A stretch of DNA of 64,000 bases, taken from Streptomyces griseus. GTDB lineage: Bacteria > Actinomycetota > Actinomycetes > Streptomycetales > Streptomycetaceae. The position numbers and the translations under genes were made by a program. The stretch covers positions 451,954 through 515,953 of the forward strand of contig NZ_MDKB01000003.1 of assembly GCF_001715295.1 (NCBI RefSeq). Direction: 5' to 3'. Positions 18,105 through 26,074 of this stretch are shown in pieces. A model generated the notes under the pieces. It made no database searches, was not told where the DNA came from, and saw only the letters and a program-made list of their open reading frames with translations. Every line of letters begins with the position of its first letter. The stretch's first letter is position 1.

Positions 18105-18244
18105 GTGTTTCGAAAGTAGCGTCGTCTGCCCGAAGGGCAGGCCCGGCGGCGTCCGGTACGTGCGATCGCACGGCGGAGGGTCGCCTCGATACCGGTGTAT
18201 CGGGGCGATCCCGACAACGCCGCGAGGGCGCGTGCCAGGCGTCC
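18105..18244. repeat. Palindromic MITE-like intergenic element, copy 2
   Basis: Begins 3 bp after the glnA stop with GTGTTTCGAAAGTAG. It matches copy 1 closely through the CTGCCC..GGGCAG, GTGCGATCGCAC and CCGATACCGGTGTATCGG-type segments to about 18238, then diverges. The right outer repeat is missing, so this copy is truncated or decayed. Confidence 0.75.
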
Positions 18245-18281
18245 CCAACCTCACGGGTCAGTACACCTAGGACGTCCGCAT

Positions 18282-18316
18282 GAGGGCCGCCACCCCGGGC
18301 CGGGGTGGCGGCCCTC
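18282..18316 (+). terminator. glnA terminator hairpin
   Basis: GAGGGCCGCCACCCCGG and its complement form an almost loop-less 17-bp stem, 180 bp after glnA and beyond the repeat element. It probably served as the glnA terminator before the element inserted between them. The rest of 18102-18407 contains no gene. Confidence 0.75.
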
Positions 18317-18407
18317 GTCGGTAGGGACGGCGTCTGCGGGCCCCGGGCCCGGGATCCGGCCGGCCCTCAGGCGTCGGTGTGCCGCCCGCCTCGCGCCCGT
18401 CCGCCCC

Positions 18408-18842
18408 TCACGCGTGGCCCGCGCCGACGCAGAACTCGTTGCCCTCCGGGTCGGCCATCAGGACGTGGTGTCCGTCGAAACTCTCCAGGACGGTCCCGCC
18501 CGCCCGCGCCAGGCGTTCGGACTCCGCCCTGATCCGTGCCCATCGCTCCTCGGGACTGCCGTGTCCGGCCACCCGGACGTCGATGTGAAGCCGGTTCTTC
18601 GCCGTCTTGGGCTCGGGGACCTTGAGGATGCAGAGGCGCGGGCCGACGCCGTCGGGATCACAGAGCCACGCGCCGTCGTCCACGGAGTCGCCCTCCGGCA
18701 GGTCGAACTGCGCGAACCACTCCGCGCGTGTGGCGAAGGGGGCGGGCGGGGGCTCGTCGACGTAGCCCAGAGCCGTCTTCCAGAAGGCGGCGAGAACCTG
18801 CGTGTCCGCGCTGTCGAGTGTCAGATCGATCACCGTTGTCAT
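18408..18842 (-). CDS. VOC/glyoxalase-like domain protein
   Basis: A 144-residue protein starting MTTVIDLTLDSADTQVLAAFW and ending with the VOC-type DPEGNEFCVGAG metal-region signature. It belongs to the glyoxalase-like superfamily (bleomycin resistance/dioxygenase fold). The substrate is unknown. The start at 18842 begins the domain; the frame is open further to 18974. Confidence 0.8.
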   Translation of the reverse strand: MTTVIDLTLDSADTQVLAAFWKTALGYVDEPPPAPFATRAEWFAQFDLPEGDSVDDGAWLCDPDGVGPRLCILKVPEPKTAKNRLHIDVRVAGHGSPEERWARIRAESERLARAGGTVLESFDGHHVLMADPEGNEFCVGAGHA

Positions 18843-19159
18843 CGAGCGACCGTACTGCGCACCTCTGACATCGATGCCGCCACCCGGGTTCCGGTGGGAC
18901 GCGCGCGGCGCCGCCACGCGTCCCGGCCCGACTGCCTCGCTGGCGGCCTCGGCCCGACGGCGGGTGAGCCCCACTCCCGTCCCCGGTTCCCGCAGCGGTG
19001 ACGGCGGCGCGCGCTGCCATCGGTGAACTCCCCCTCACGTCGTACGCGGCGGGCCGGGCGGAGGTGGCCGTCCTCGGACCGCTGACGCTCGGGACCGGGC
19101 CGCGCGGAACCGGGACCGCCTGTGCCCCCGGCGCGGTCGCGGGGCACAGGCGGCGCGGG
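18843..19159. other. Gap between the VOC gene and the small conserved gene
   Basis: 317 bp of GC-rich sequence. It should contain the promoter of the VOC gene near 18845-18900. I see no gene, repeat or clear operator in it. Confidence 0.5.
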
Positions 19160-19429
19160 TCAGCGGCCGTAGCGGATCAGGGCACGGACCATGCGGCAGG
19201 TAATGTCGGACGGCGGGTGGATGGCAAGGCGGTCTGCGGTCGCGCGGATCCTGGCGTTGTCGGCGGTCGAGGGCTGGTAGACGCCCGTGTCGAGCAGGGC
19301 GATCGCCAGGCGCATGGCCTTGAGACGGCGGTTGTGGGAGACGTACCACTCGCGGGGCCGGCCCGCGGGGAGCGGCTTCTTCTTCAGGGGCGTGTTGAGC
19401 GGCTCGGTCGTGACTGCGGCAACGGCCAT
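19160..19429 (-). CDS. Small conserved Streptomyces protein (89 aa)
   Basis: An 89-residue basic protein with PLKKKPLPAGRPREWYVSHN and RATADRLAIHPPSDITCRMV segments. ATG 19429 has AGGAGG 6 bp upstream, which decides the start over TTG 19435. The protein looks conserved in composition and is well framed, but I do not recognise a domain. It is divergent from the ArsC-like gene. Confidence 0.65.
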   Translation of the reverse strand: MAVAAVTTEPLNTPLKKKPLPAGRPREWYVSHNRRLKAMRLAIALLDTGVYQPSTADNARIRATADRLAIHPPSDITCRMVRALIRYGR

Positions 19430-19548
19430 CGGCAACCTCCTGGCACGGTGGTGGAACCCTCACGAACTCCCTCCATTTTACTGCCCCCCACTGACAATCG
19501 CCCCTGGCCAGGGGCCATTTCGGGAGTCCCTCCCGTACCCTGGGCCCC

Positions 19549-19908
19549 ATGGAGATCTGGATCAATCCCGCCTGCTCGAAGTGCCGCGGCGCGATGGACC
19601 TGCTGGACGCCGAGGGCGCCGAGTACACCGTCCGCCGCTACCTGGAGGACGTGCCGTCGGCCGACGAGATCCGCGACGTCCTGGACCGGCTGGGCCTCGA
19701 GCCGTGGGACATCACCCGGACCCAGGAGGCGGAGGCGAAGGAACTGGGGGTCGGGGAGTGGCCCAGGGAAGCCGGTTCGCGTGAGCGGTGGATCACGGCC
19801 CTCTGCGCGCACCCGAAGCTGATCCAGCGGCCGATCATCACCGCTCAGGACGGGAGCGCCGTGGTGGCACGGACGGACGAGGCGGTCCGGGACGCACTGG
19901 CTCGGTGA
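19549..19908 (+). CDS. ArsC/Spx-family thioredoxin-fold protein (arsenate reductase-like)
   Basis: A 119-residue ArsC-family protein. The N-terminal NPACSKCRGAMDLL segment gives a Cys9-x-x-Cys12 motif, and the KLIQRPIITAQDGSAVV segment holds the Arg-Pro cis-proline region of the family. True glutaredoxin-dependent arsenate reductases have one key Cys in CxxS, so the CxxC form here points to an ArsC-related or YfgD-like oxidoreductase, not a proven arsenate reductase. There are no other ars genes nearby. The 3' end overlaps the convergent hydrolase gene by 71 bp. Confidence 0.8.
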   Translation: MEIWINPACSKCRGAMDLLDAEGAEYTVRRYLEDVPSADEIRDVLDRLGLEPWDITRTQEAEAKELGVGEWPREAGSRERWITALCAHPKLIQRPIITAQDGSAVVARTDEAVRDALAR

Positions 19909-20761
19909 GGAAGTCCTCCATGTGACGGGCGAGTTCCGCCGCCTCCGGGGAGTGCAGCGGCAGTGAGTGGTGCGTGGCGTCCAGGGTCGCGGTCCCGGCG
20001 TGCGCGAGCAGCCGTTCCGCCGTGGCGGCGACGCGTGCGGCGTCGTGCGCCCGGCCGCGCCGCGCCGTCAGGACGAGCGTGGGTACCTCGAGTCCTCGCA
20101 GGGCCTCGGCCGAGGGACGCGGGCCGGTGACCGGGCGGGCGGCGGGGAAGCGCACAGCGGCGTCCCGCAGCCGGGCCCAGGCCGGGTCGAACTCCGCGCC
20201 ACCCGTCTCCCAGGCCAGGAAGGCGCGGGTACGCCGCTCCGTCGGGCGCAGCAGCATCGGCAGGGCGTGCAGCAGGTAGCCGGGGCGGAAGCCGGCGAAG
20301 CACCCGGTCGGGTCCACCAGGACGAGCCGTCCGACGCGCCGGGGGGCGTGCAGGGCGTGTCGGAGGGCGATCCAGGCGCCGTACGAGTGGCCGCAGAGGG
20401 CGGCGCTGCCGACGCCCAGCGCGTCCAGTACCGCGTCGAGCCAGTGCGTGAGGTCGGCCGCCGTGCGGACCGGACGCTCCCCCACCGTGCTGCGGCCCGG
20501 TTCGCCGACGACGTCGACGGCGTGGACGCGGTGGGTACGGGCGAGGCGGGCGGCCTGGGCGAACCACACCGTGGAGGTGGCGCCGCCGCCGGGCAGCAGG
20601 AACAGGGGCGGGGCGTCCTCGGGGCCGCAGCTGTTGAGGTGGGTGGTGCCGTACGGGGTGGAAATGACGGTCGGGGTGGTCGTGGCGGGCCAGTGGTGGG
20701 CCAGGACGTCGTCGTAGGCGGCGTGGAAACGGCGTAGGTCCTCGGGATCCGGTGTGCGCAT
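19838..20761 (-). CDS. Alpha/beta-fold hydrolase
   Basis: A 307-residue hydrolase. The oxyanion segment FLLPGGGATS, the nucleophile elbow GHSYGA (about residue 123), an acid in the PTLVLTARRGRAHD region and the His in DATHHSLPLHSPE are visible. The substrate is unknown. It is divergent from a MarR gene across a 50-bp region containing a near-perfect palindrome, so it is very probably controlled by that MarR protein. Confidence 0.85.
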   Translation of the reverse strand: MRTPDPEDLRRFHAAYDDVLAHHWPATTTPTVISTPYGTTHLNSCGPEDAPPLFLLPGGGATSTVWFAQAARLARTHRVHAVDVVGEPGRSTVGERPVRTAADLTHWLDAVLDALGVGSAALCGHSYGAWIALRHALHAPRRVGRLVLVDPTGCFAGFRPGYLLHALPMLLRPTERRTRAFLAWETGGAEFDPAWARLRDAAVRFPAARPVTGPRPSAEALRGLEVPTLVLTARRGRAHDAARVAATAERLLAHAGTATLDATHHSLPLHSPEAAELARHMEDFLTEPVRPGPPRPSVPPRRSRPER

Positions 20762-20773
20762 GTGTACCTCCCG

Positions 20774-20810
20774 CCCTCATATTATCTCGCTGAGCGAGGT
20801 AATATGAGGG
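20774..20810. promoter_or_regulatory. MarR operator between the hydrolase and marR genes
   Basis: Arms CCCTCATATTATCTCGC and GCGAGGTAATATGAGGG match at 16 of 17 positions around a 3-bp centre. It fills the 50-bp divergent promoter region and is much more AT-rich than its surroundings. Repression of both genes by the MarR protein, released by a ligand, is the expected arrangement. Confidence 0.75.
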
Positions 20811-20811
20811 C

Positions 20812-21288
20812 GTGAGCACAGCGGGCGGTTCTCCGGCGGACGGGGGCGCGGAGCTGGAGACCGTTCATCTCCTGCGCCGGGTGACGATCGAATTCGGTCT
20901 TCGGCAGGCGGAGTTCGCAGCCCTCCACGGCATGCACCCCACGGACGTACGGGCCTTGATCTGTCTGCTCGACGCCGCCCGGGCGGGCACCCCGGCGACC
21001 GCCGGCCGGCTAGGGGCGCAGCTCGGTCTCAACAGTGCGGGGACGACAGCCCTCATCGACCGGCTGGAGCGCCTGGGTCATGTCACCCGCAGCCGCGACG
21101 AGCGCGACCGCCGCCAGGTGCTGCTCACGGTGGACGCGCGGGCCGTGGAGCTGGGGCAGGAGTTCTTCGGTCCCACCCTGGCCGGGATGGTGGAGCTGTT
21201 GCGGACCTTCGACGACCGCGAGGCGGCGGCCGTACGGCGGTTCCTGCGAGGGGCGTACGCGGCGCTCGCCGGGGCGTCCCTGGAATGA
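20812..21288 (+). CDS. MarR-family transcriptional regulator
   Basis: A 158-residue winged-helix regulator with GTG start 20812. The MarR fold is visible: a helical N-terminus, the LGAQLGLNSAGTTALIDRLE recognition helix region and the wing VTRSRDERDRRQVLLTVDARA. It probably autoregulates and controls the divergent hydrolase through the palindrome at 20774-20810, which abuts its start codon. Confidence 0.9.
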   Translation: MSTAGGSPADGGAELETVHLLRRVTIEFGLRQAEFAALHGMHPTDVRALICLLDAARAGTPATAGRLGAQLGLNSAGTTALIDRLERLGHVTRSRDERDRRQVLLTVDARAVELGQEFFGPTLAGMVELLRTFDDREAAAVRRFLRGAYAALAGASLE

Positions 21289-21397
21289 GACTGCTGTGGA
21301 GTCCGGGCCGCGGGCCTGCCGGAACTCCGGCCAACGGCTGCCCCGGCGGGCGACCGGGCGTCCTGCCCCGGCGGCGGTGCAGCGGTGGGCAGCGCGG

Positions 21398-22348
21398 TCA
21401 GGCCGCCGTCACCGGCCCCAGTTGCGCCTCGGCCTGGGCGAGCACCTCGGTGATCCGCAGCCCGAAGCGTACGTCGCAGGGGTGCGCCACCCCCGTGCGC
21501 GCCGCGTCGATCAGCGCGTCCACGGCCGCCCCGAACGCCCCCGGCGCGTCCCCGCCGCCCGTGGGAAGCGCCGCCGCCCCCCGCTCCCCCCGGAATTCGA
21601 CCTCCGTACCCACCGCGCCCACCGGCGCGTCCAGGGCGAGCGTCACCGTGCTGGAGGCTCCGGAAGTGTGCCGGAGCACGAGATGCGTCGCATCGGCCGG
21701 TCCCCGGGCGGCCACCACCTCCGTCACCTCCCCCAGGACCGGGATCAGGACGGAGAGCGCGTGCGGGCCCACGTCCCACAGGCCGCCCTTCTCGCGGCGC
21801 CACGGCGACGCGGCGAACTCACTGCTGGCACCGGGGGCGTACAGCGCTCCGAGCCACAGGGCGCGGGCGGTGAACCAGCCGCCTGCGGCCGCCTGTTCGG
21901 CGATCCATCCGGCCGTGCCCCCGGCGAACCGCAACGTGCAGAAGACCACGGAGGCGACCGACGCACGCTCGGCGGCCTCGGCGACCTCGCGGGCCGCCGC
22001 CACGGTCGTGGCGACCGGCTTGTCCATCAGGAGGTGGCATCCGGCGGCCGCGGCACGCGCGGCGAGGGGTGCCTGGACGTCCGGCGGCACCGCGAAGGCC
22101 ACCGCGTCGCTCGCCTCCAGCAGCGCGCCGATGCCCGCGTCGCCCGTGTAGGCCCGGGAGCCGTGGGCGGCGGCCAGCGCGTCCGCCGCTTCGGGCCGGC
22201 GGCCCCAGACCCCGCTCAGTACGACGCCCGGGTGGGCGGCGAGCGCGGGGGCCTGGGTCATGCGTGCCCAGGGGCCGGCGCCGACGAGTCCGATCCGCAT
22301 CGGGGTACGGGGGTCCGGTCCGGGCGTGGGTGCGGCAGGTGGGGTCAT
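21398..22348 (-). CDS. Gfo/Idh/MocA family oxidoreductase
   Basis: A 316-residue NAD(P)-dependent oxidoreductase. The Rossmann motif RIGLVGAGPWARMTQAPAL is near the start. The family HLLMDKPVATTVAAAREVAE (EKP-type, here DKP) motif lies at about 95-115, with a C-terminal alpha/beta domain after it. The substrate is unknown, probably a sugar or polyol derivative. Start ATG 22348 is used; ATG 22300 (MRIGLVGAG) is a shorter alternative. It is divergent from glnII. Confidence 0.8.
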   Translation of the reverse strand: MTPPAAPTPGPDPRTPMRIGLVGAGPWARMTQAPALAAHPGVVLSGVWGRRPEAADALAAAHGSRAYTGDAGIGALLEASDAVAFAVPPDVQAPLAARAAAAGCHLLMDKPVATTVAAAREVAEAAERASVASVVFCTLRFAGGTAGWIAEQAAAGGWFTARALWLGALYAPGASSEFAASPWRREKGGLWDVGPHALSVLIPVLGEVTEVVAARGPADATHLVLRHTSGASSTVTLALDAPVGAVGTEVEFRGERGAAALPTGGGDAPGAFGAAVDALIDAARTGVAHPCDVRFGLRITEVLAQAEAQLGPVTAA

Positions 22349-22500
22349 GCCGCCAGTGTGCCCGCCCCCCCGCCACCGCATGACTCCCGCCGGACCGTGC
22401 CCGCGGTCCAGCAGGGGGGCGGACCGTATCCGGTGCGGCGGTGGTGGGAGGCCGACGGGCGGCGGGCAGGTGCGACCGGGACATCCCGGGGAAACTCTCG

Positions 22501-22538
22501 GTAACGCGGGGTTCACATCAGGGCAACGGACGGGAAAT
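22501..22538 (+). promoter_or_regulatory. GlnR box upstream of glnII
   Basis: GTAAC-6-TTCAC-6-GCAAC-6-GAAAT, four pentamers at 11-bp spacing. This has the same architecture as the box before glnA, and GAAAC lies just upstream at 22491. It ends 55 bp before the glnII start. GlnR control is the likely function. Confidence 0.75.
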
Positions 22539-22593
22539 CGCGTCTTGCCACACTGCGCACCATGGACCGCAGCACCCCAGAAGGATGGCTTCC

Positions 22594-23628
22594 GTGACGT
22601 TCAAGGCTGAGTACATCTGGATCGACGGCACCGAGCCGACCGCCAAGCTCCGTTCCAAGACGAAGATCATGGCCGGGAGCCCCTCGCAGGCCGTGGCGGA
22701 GCTGCCCGTCTGGGGCTTCGACGGTTCGAGCACCAACCAGGCCGAGGGCCACGCCTCCGACCGGGTCCTGAAGCCGGTCTTCTCCTGTCCGGACCCGATC
22801 CGCGGCGGCGACGACATCCTCGTCCTGTGCGAGGTCTTCGACATCGACATGACGCCGCACGAGTCCAACACCCGTGCCGGACTGCGCCCGGTCGCCGAGC
22901 GGTTCGAGAGCCAGGAAGCGATATTCGGCATCGAGCAGGAGTACACCTTCTTCGACGGCCACCGCCCGCTCGGCTTCCCCGAGGGCGGCTTCCCGGCCGC
23001 ACAGGGCGGTTACTACTGCGGGGTGGGCTCGGACGAGATCTTCGGCCGTCAGATCGTCGAGAAGCACCTGGACAACTGCCTGAAGGCGGGCCTGGGCATC
23101 TCCGGCATCAACGCCGAGGTCATGCCCGGACAGTGGGAGTTCCAGGTGGGCCCGCTGTCCCCGCTGGAGGTCTCCGACCAGCTGTGGATCGCCCGCTGGC
23201 TGCTGTACCGCACCGCCGAGGACTTCGACGTCTCCGCGACGCTGGACCCGAAGCCCGTCAAGGGCGACTGGAACGGCGCGGGCGCGCACACCAACTTCTC
23301 CACGAAGGCGATGCGCGAGGGCTACGACGCGATCATCACGGCGTGCGAGTCGCTCGGCGAGGGCTCGAAGCCGATGGACCACGTCAAGCACTACGGCGCC
23401 GGTATCGACGACCGTCTGACCGGTCTGCACGAGACCGCCCCGTGGAACGAGTACAGCTACGGCGTCTCCGACCGCGGCGCCTCCGTCCGCATCCCGTGGC
23501 AGGTCGAGCAGGACGGCAAGGGATACATCGAGGACCGCCGTCCGAACGCCAACGTCGACCCGTACGTCGTCACGCGGCTGATCGTCGACACCTGCTGCAC
23601 CGCGCTGGAGAAGGCCGGCCAGGTCTGA
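22594..23628 (+). CDS. glnII: Glutamine synthetase type II (eukaryotic-like)
   Basis: A 344-residue GSII, the size of the octameric/decameric enzyme. The KAEYIWIDGTEPTAKLRSK N-terminus, WGFDGSSTNQAEG, and the GDWNGAGAHTNFSTKAMR ATP-site motif are present. It lacks the adenylylation Tyr loop of GSI and so is not a GlnE target. The GTG at 22594 is preferred because AGAAGGA lies 8 bp upstream; ATG 22585 overlaps that ribosome-binding site. It has a GlnR box upstream and a strong terminator downstream. Confidence 0.95.
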   Translation: MTFKAEYIWIDGTEPTAKLRSKTKIMAGSPSQAVAELPVWGFDGSSTNQAEGHASDRVLKPVFSCPDPIRGGDDILVLCEVFDIDMTPHESNTRAGLRPVAERFESQEAIFGIEQEYTFFDGHRPLGFPEGGFPAAQGGYYCGVGSDEIFGRQIVEKHLDNCLKAGLGISGINAEVMPGQWEFQVGPLSPLEVSDQLWIARWLLYRTAEDFDVSATLDPKPVKGDWNGAGAHTNFSTKAMREGYDAIITACESLGEGSKPMDHVKHYGAGIDDRLTGLHETAPWNEYSYGVSDRGASVRIPWQVEQDGKGYIEDRRPNANVDPYVVTRLIVDTCCTALEKAGQV

Positions 23629-23638
23629 TCCCGCACGA

Positions 23639-23686
23639 GCCGACGGGGTGCCCACCGGACGACGGTCCGGCGGGCACCCCGTCGGC
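23639..23686 (+). terminator. glnII terminator
   Basis: Arms beginning GCCGACGGGGTGCCC and ending GGGCACCCCGTCGGC pair over about 21 bp with one mismatch, starting 10 bp after the glnII stop. Confidence 0.8.
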
Positions 23687-23773
23687 GTTCCCGGGGAGCT
23701 CCGGCTCCGGCCCACGTGTGGGCAGTTGGAAGAAGGGCTGCTGCCGGGCCGCGTCGTCTGCTTCAATGGGCAC

Positions 23774-23893
23774 ATGGCCGGCTTCCAGTACACCGCATCG
23801 GGTCACAGCGACCTCGAGCCGTTCTGGCCCTCTCGTCAGCACCACGACTTCGACCGGGTGTGTTGCCGCGCGTGGAACGCGCAGGCCCTCTAA
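23774..23893 (+). CDS. Short leader-like ORF with cysteine pair (39 aa)
   Basis: The peptide starts MAGFQYTASGHSDLEPFWPS and ends RQHHDFDRVCCRAWNAQAL. The RxHxDxxRV-CC pattern resembles the recurring short actinobacterial leader peptides (R-x-H-V-D-x-x-R-V followed by Cys) found upstream of sulfur or amino-acid genes. No strong ribosome-binding site precedes ATG 23774. It ends 77 bp before a winged-helix gene on the same strand. It could be a cis-acting uORF or a small regulatory peptide. It seems real because of the peptide pattern and its isolated position after a terminator. Confidence 0.55.
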   Translation: MAGFQYTASGHSDLEPFWPSRQHHDFDRVCCRAWNAQAL

Positions 23894-23970
23894 AGCCGCT
23901 CACCCCGGTCTTCGGCCCGCGCGCACGACGTACGTCCTCGACGACTCCTCGCGCGAAAGAGCTGACTCCC

Positions 23971-24567
23971 ATGGCGAACAGCCGTACCCTCCCCGCCGCG
24001 TCCGGCGCGGCCACTACCTCCCGTACCTCCCTCTCCGCCGGCCGTCACCGGCTGCGGGCCGTCGACCGTGACGACGCCCCGGAGCCCGTGGGCGGGCAGG
24101 CGGTCCTCGGCTTCCTGCCGCCGGGGGCGACCTGGCTGCCCGCACCGCAGCACACAGTGCCGGCGCTGCCGGGCCGGCCGCCGATGGTGGGCTACCTGGT
24201 CCTCGTCCCGGCCGACCAGCAGCCGGCCCTCGCCTCCTCCGCGTACCGGCAGCCGGTACCGGAGCAGACCGCGGACGCTCCGGCGGAGGGCCCCGTACGC
24301 ATCGACTCCACCCGGCGCACCGCCGTCGTCGACGGCGTCGCGCTCGACCTCACGTACCTCGAATTCGAGCTGCTGGCACACCTGGTGGCGCATCCGCACC
24401 GGGTGCACACCCGGGACCAGCTGGTCACGACCGTGTGGGGGTACGGGCACGTGGGCGACGGACGCACCGTGGACGTCCATGTCGCCCGGCTGCGCCGCAA
24501 GCTGGGCGCCGAGCACCGCCGGTCGATCCGGACCGTACGGCGCGTGGGCTACACGTACACGCCCTGA
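23971..24567 (+). CDS. Winged-helix (OmpR/PhoB-type) DNA-binding protein without receiver domain
   Basis: 198 residues. A low-complexity Ala/Pro-rich N-terminus (1-105) has no receiver Asp pocket. The C-terminal 90 residues form an OmpR-type winged helix with LDLTYLEFELLAHLVAHPHR and the recognition segment DVHVARLRRKLGAEHRRSIR, ending RRVGYTYTP. Because the receiver is absent it cannot be a classical response regulator. It follows the 39-codon leader-like ORF. A GC-rich hairpin follows at about 24637-24681. Confidence 0.8.
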   Translation: MANSRTLPAASGAATTSRTSLSAGRHRLRAVDRDDAPEPVGGQAVLGFLPPGATWLPAPQHTVPALPGRPPMVGYLVLVPADQQPALASSAYRQPVPEQTADAPAEGPVRIDSTRRTAVVDGVALDLTYLEFELLAHLVAHPHRVHTRDQLVTTVWGYGHVGDGRTVDVHVARLRRKLGAEHRRSIRTVRRVGYTYTP

Positions 24568-24636
24568 CCTGCGGACGGGGCAGGGAGCTCCGGACCCCGG
24601 CGCCTCCCTGCCCGGTGCGCCCACGAGGGGGGAACG

Positions 24637-24681
24637 GCCCCGCGTCCCCGCCCGCCCGGGAGGCGGGGCGAGGCCGCGGGG
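24637..24681 (+). terminator. Imperfect GC-rich hairpin before the sensor kinase gene
   Basis: Arms around GCCCCGCGTCCCCGCC and GGCGGGGCGAGGCCGCGGGG pair imperfectly 70 bp after the winged-helix gene. It probably separates that gene from the two-component operon. Confidence 0.45.
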
Positions 24682-24796
24682 GTGGTGCCAGGTACACCCC
24701 GGCCGGGTGGTGAACCGGCTGACGGGCGGACGGTCCCGCGGGTCAGACTGTGGGCCGGACGGGACCAGCCGGGTCCTGGCGAGGGAAGAAGACACC

Positions 24797-26074
24797 ATGA
24801 CCGCGACACGCGCGATACGGGGCCGCCTACGCGCCTCGCTGCTGGATGCCTGGCGGGCGTTCGGCCTCTCCTTCGTGAGCCTCGCGGGGTCGGTCACCCT
24901 CTTCGTCCTGTCGCTGCTCTCGATCACCCTGATCCTGCTGGGTGTGGGGCTGGTCACCACGCCGACGGTCCTGGCGGCGGTCCGCGAGCACGCGGAACTG
25001 CGCCGGAGGCTGGCGGCGGCCTGGTCGGACGTCCGCATCCCGGCCGCCTACCGGCCGTTCCCGCCGGACCTGCGCACCGGGTTCACCGGGCAGGTGGAGC
25101 GCACGACGCTGCTGCTGAAGGACCCGGCGACGTGGCGGGACCTGCGGTGGCTGCTGGTCGACATGACGGCCGGGTACGCACTGCTGGCCCTGACCTTCGC
25201 GCTGGTGGTGTTCCCGGTGGAGGGGCTCGCCGTGGCGGCGGGGCTCTGGCGGGCCTTCGGCGACGACCCGTACTGGTACGGGTTCGTCCCGGTGACCGGT
25301 CAGGCGAGCGCGCTGGCCGCCGGTGCCCTCGGGGCCGTGCTCCTCCTCCTCGCCCCGCGGACGACCCGGCCGCTTCTGAGACTGCACTTCGTACTCGCCC
25401 GGGCGGTACTCGCCCCCACCCACGAAGAGGAGCTCGCCCGGCGCATCGACCGGCTCACCGAGACCCGGTACGAGGCCGTGGACACGGCGGCCTCCGAACT
25501 CCGGCGTATCGAACGGGACCTGCACGACGGGGCACAGGCCCGGCTGGTCGCCATGGGCATGAACCTGGGCACCATCGAGGCCCTGGTGGAGAAGGACCCG
25601 GCGCAGGCGAAGAAGCTGCTGGCCATGGCCCGGGAGTCCTCCGCCGAGGCGCTCACCGAGCTGCGCGACCTCGTGCGGGGCATCCACCCGCCGGTCCTGG
25701 CCGAGCGCGGGCTCGGGGACGCGGTGAAGGCCCTGGCGCTGCGGCTGCCCCTCGCCACGGAGGTGTCGGTGGAACTTCCGGGGCGGGCCGAGGCGCCCGT
25801 CGAGTCGGCCGCGTACTTCGCCGTCAGCGAGGCCCTGACGAACGCCGTGAAGCACGCGGGCGCCGACCGCGTCTGGGTGGACATGCACCACGCCGACGGC
25901 ATGCTGCGGGTCTCGGTCACGGACAACGGCAAGGGTGGTGCGGTCGTCGGAGCAGGTTCGGGACTGAGCGGAATCGAACGCCGACTGGGTACATTCGACG
26001 GCGTCCTGGCCGTCAGCAGCCCCGCAGGCGGTCCCACCATGGTGACCATGGAGATTCCGTGCGCGTTGTCCTAG
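24797..26074 (+). CDS. Sensor histidine kinase (NarL/DesK type)
   Basis: 425 residues. A putative-sensor membrane domain with four predicted membrane segments (about 25-55, 117-150, 167-195) is followed by a HisKA_3 dimerisation domain with phospho-acceptor His243 in RRIERDLHDGAQARLVAMGM. An HATPase domain with N-box EALTNAVKHAG and G-box SVTDNGKGG follows. Start ATG 24797 is chosen from many frame-extended options because the membrane domain begins there. The gene overlaps its response regulator by 16 bp, indicating translational coupling. The signal is unknown. Confidence 0.9.
   Translation: MTATRAIRGRLRASLLDAWRAFGLSFVSLAGSVTLFVLSLLSITLILLGVGLVTTPTVLAAVREHAELRRRLAAAWSDVRIPAAYRPFPPDLRTGFTGQVERTTLLLKDPATWRDLRWLLVDMTAGYALLALTFALVVFPVEGLAVAAGLWRAFGDDPYWYGFVPVTGQASALAAGALGAVLLLLAPRTTRPLLRLHFVLARAVLAPTHEEELARRIDRLTETRYEAVDTAASELRRIERDLHDGAQARLVAMGMNLGTIEALVEKDPAQAKKLLAMARESSAEALTELRDLVRGIHPPVLAERGLGDAVKALALRLPLATEVSVELPGRAEAPVESAAYFAVSEALTNAVKHAGADRVWVDMHHADGMLRVSVTDNGKGGAVVGAGSGLSGIERRLGTFDGVLAVSSPAGGPTMVTMEIPCALS

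Noticed and set aside
19549..19908. Calling the ArsC-family gene a true arsenate reductase (arsC)
   Set aside because: It has a CxxC motif and no ars operon neighbours, so only the fold family is supported.
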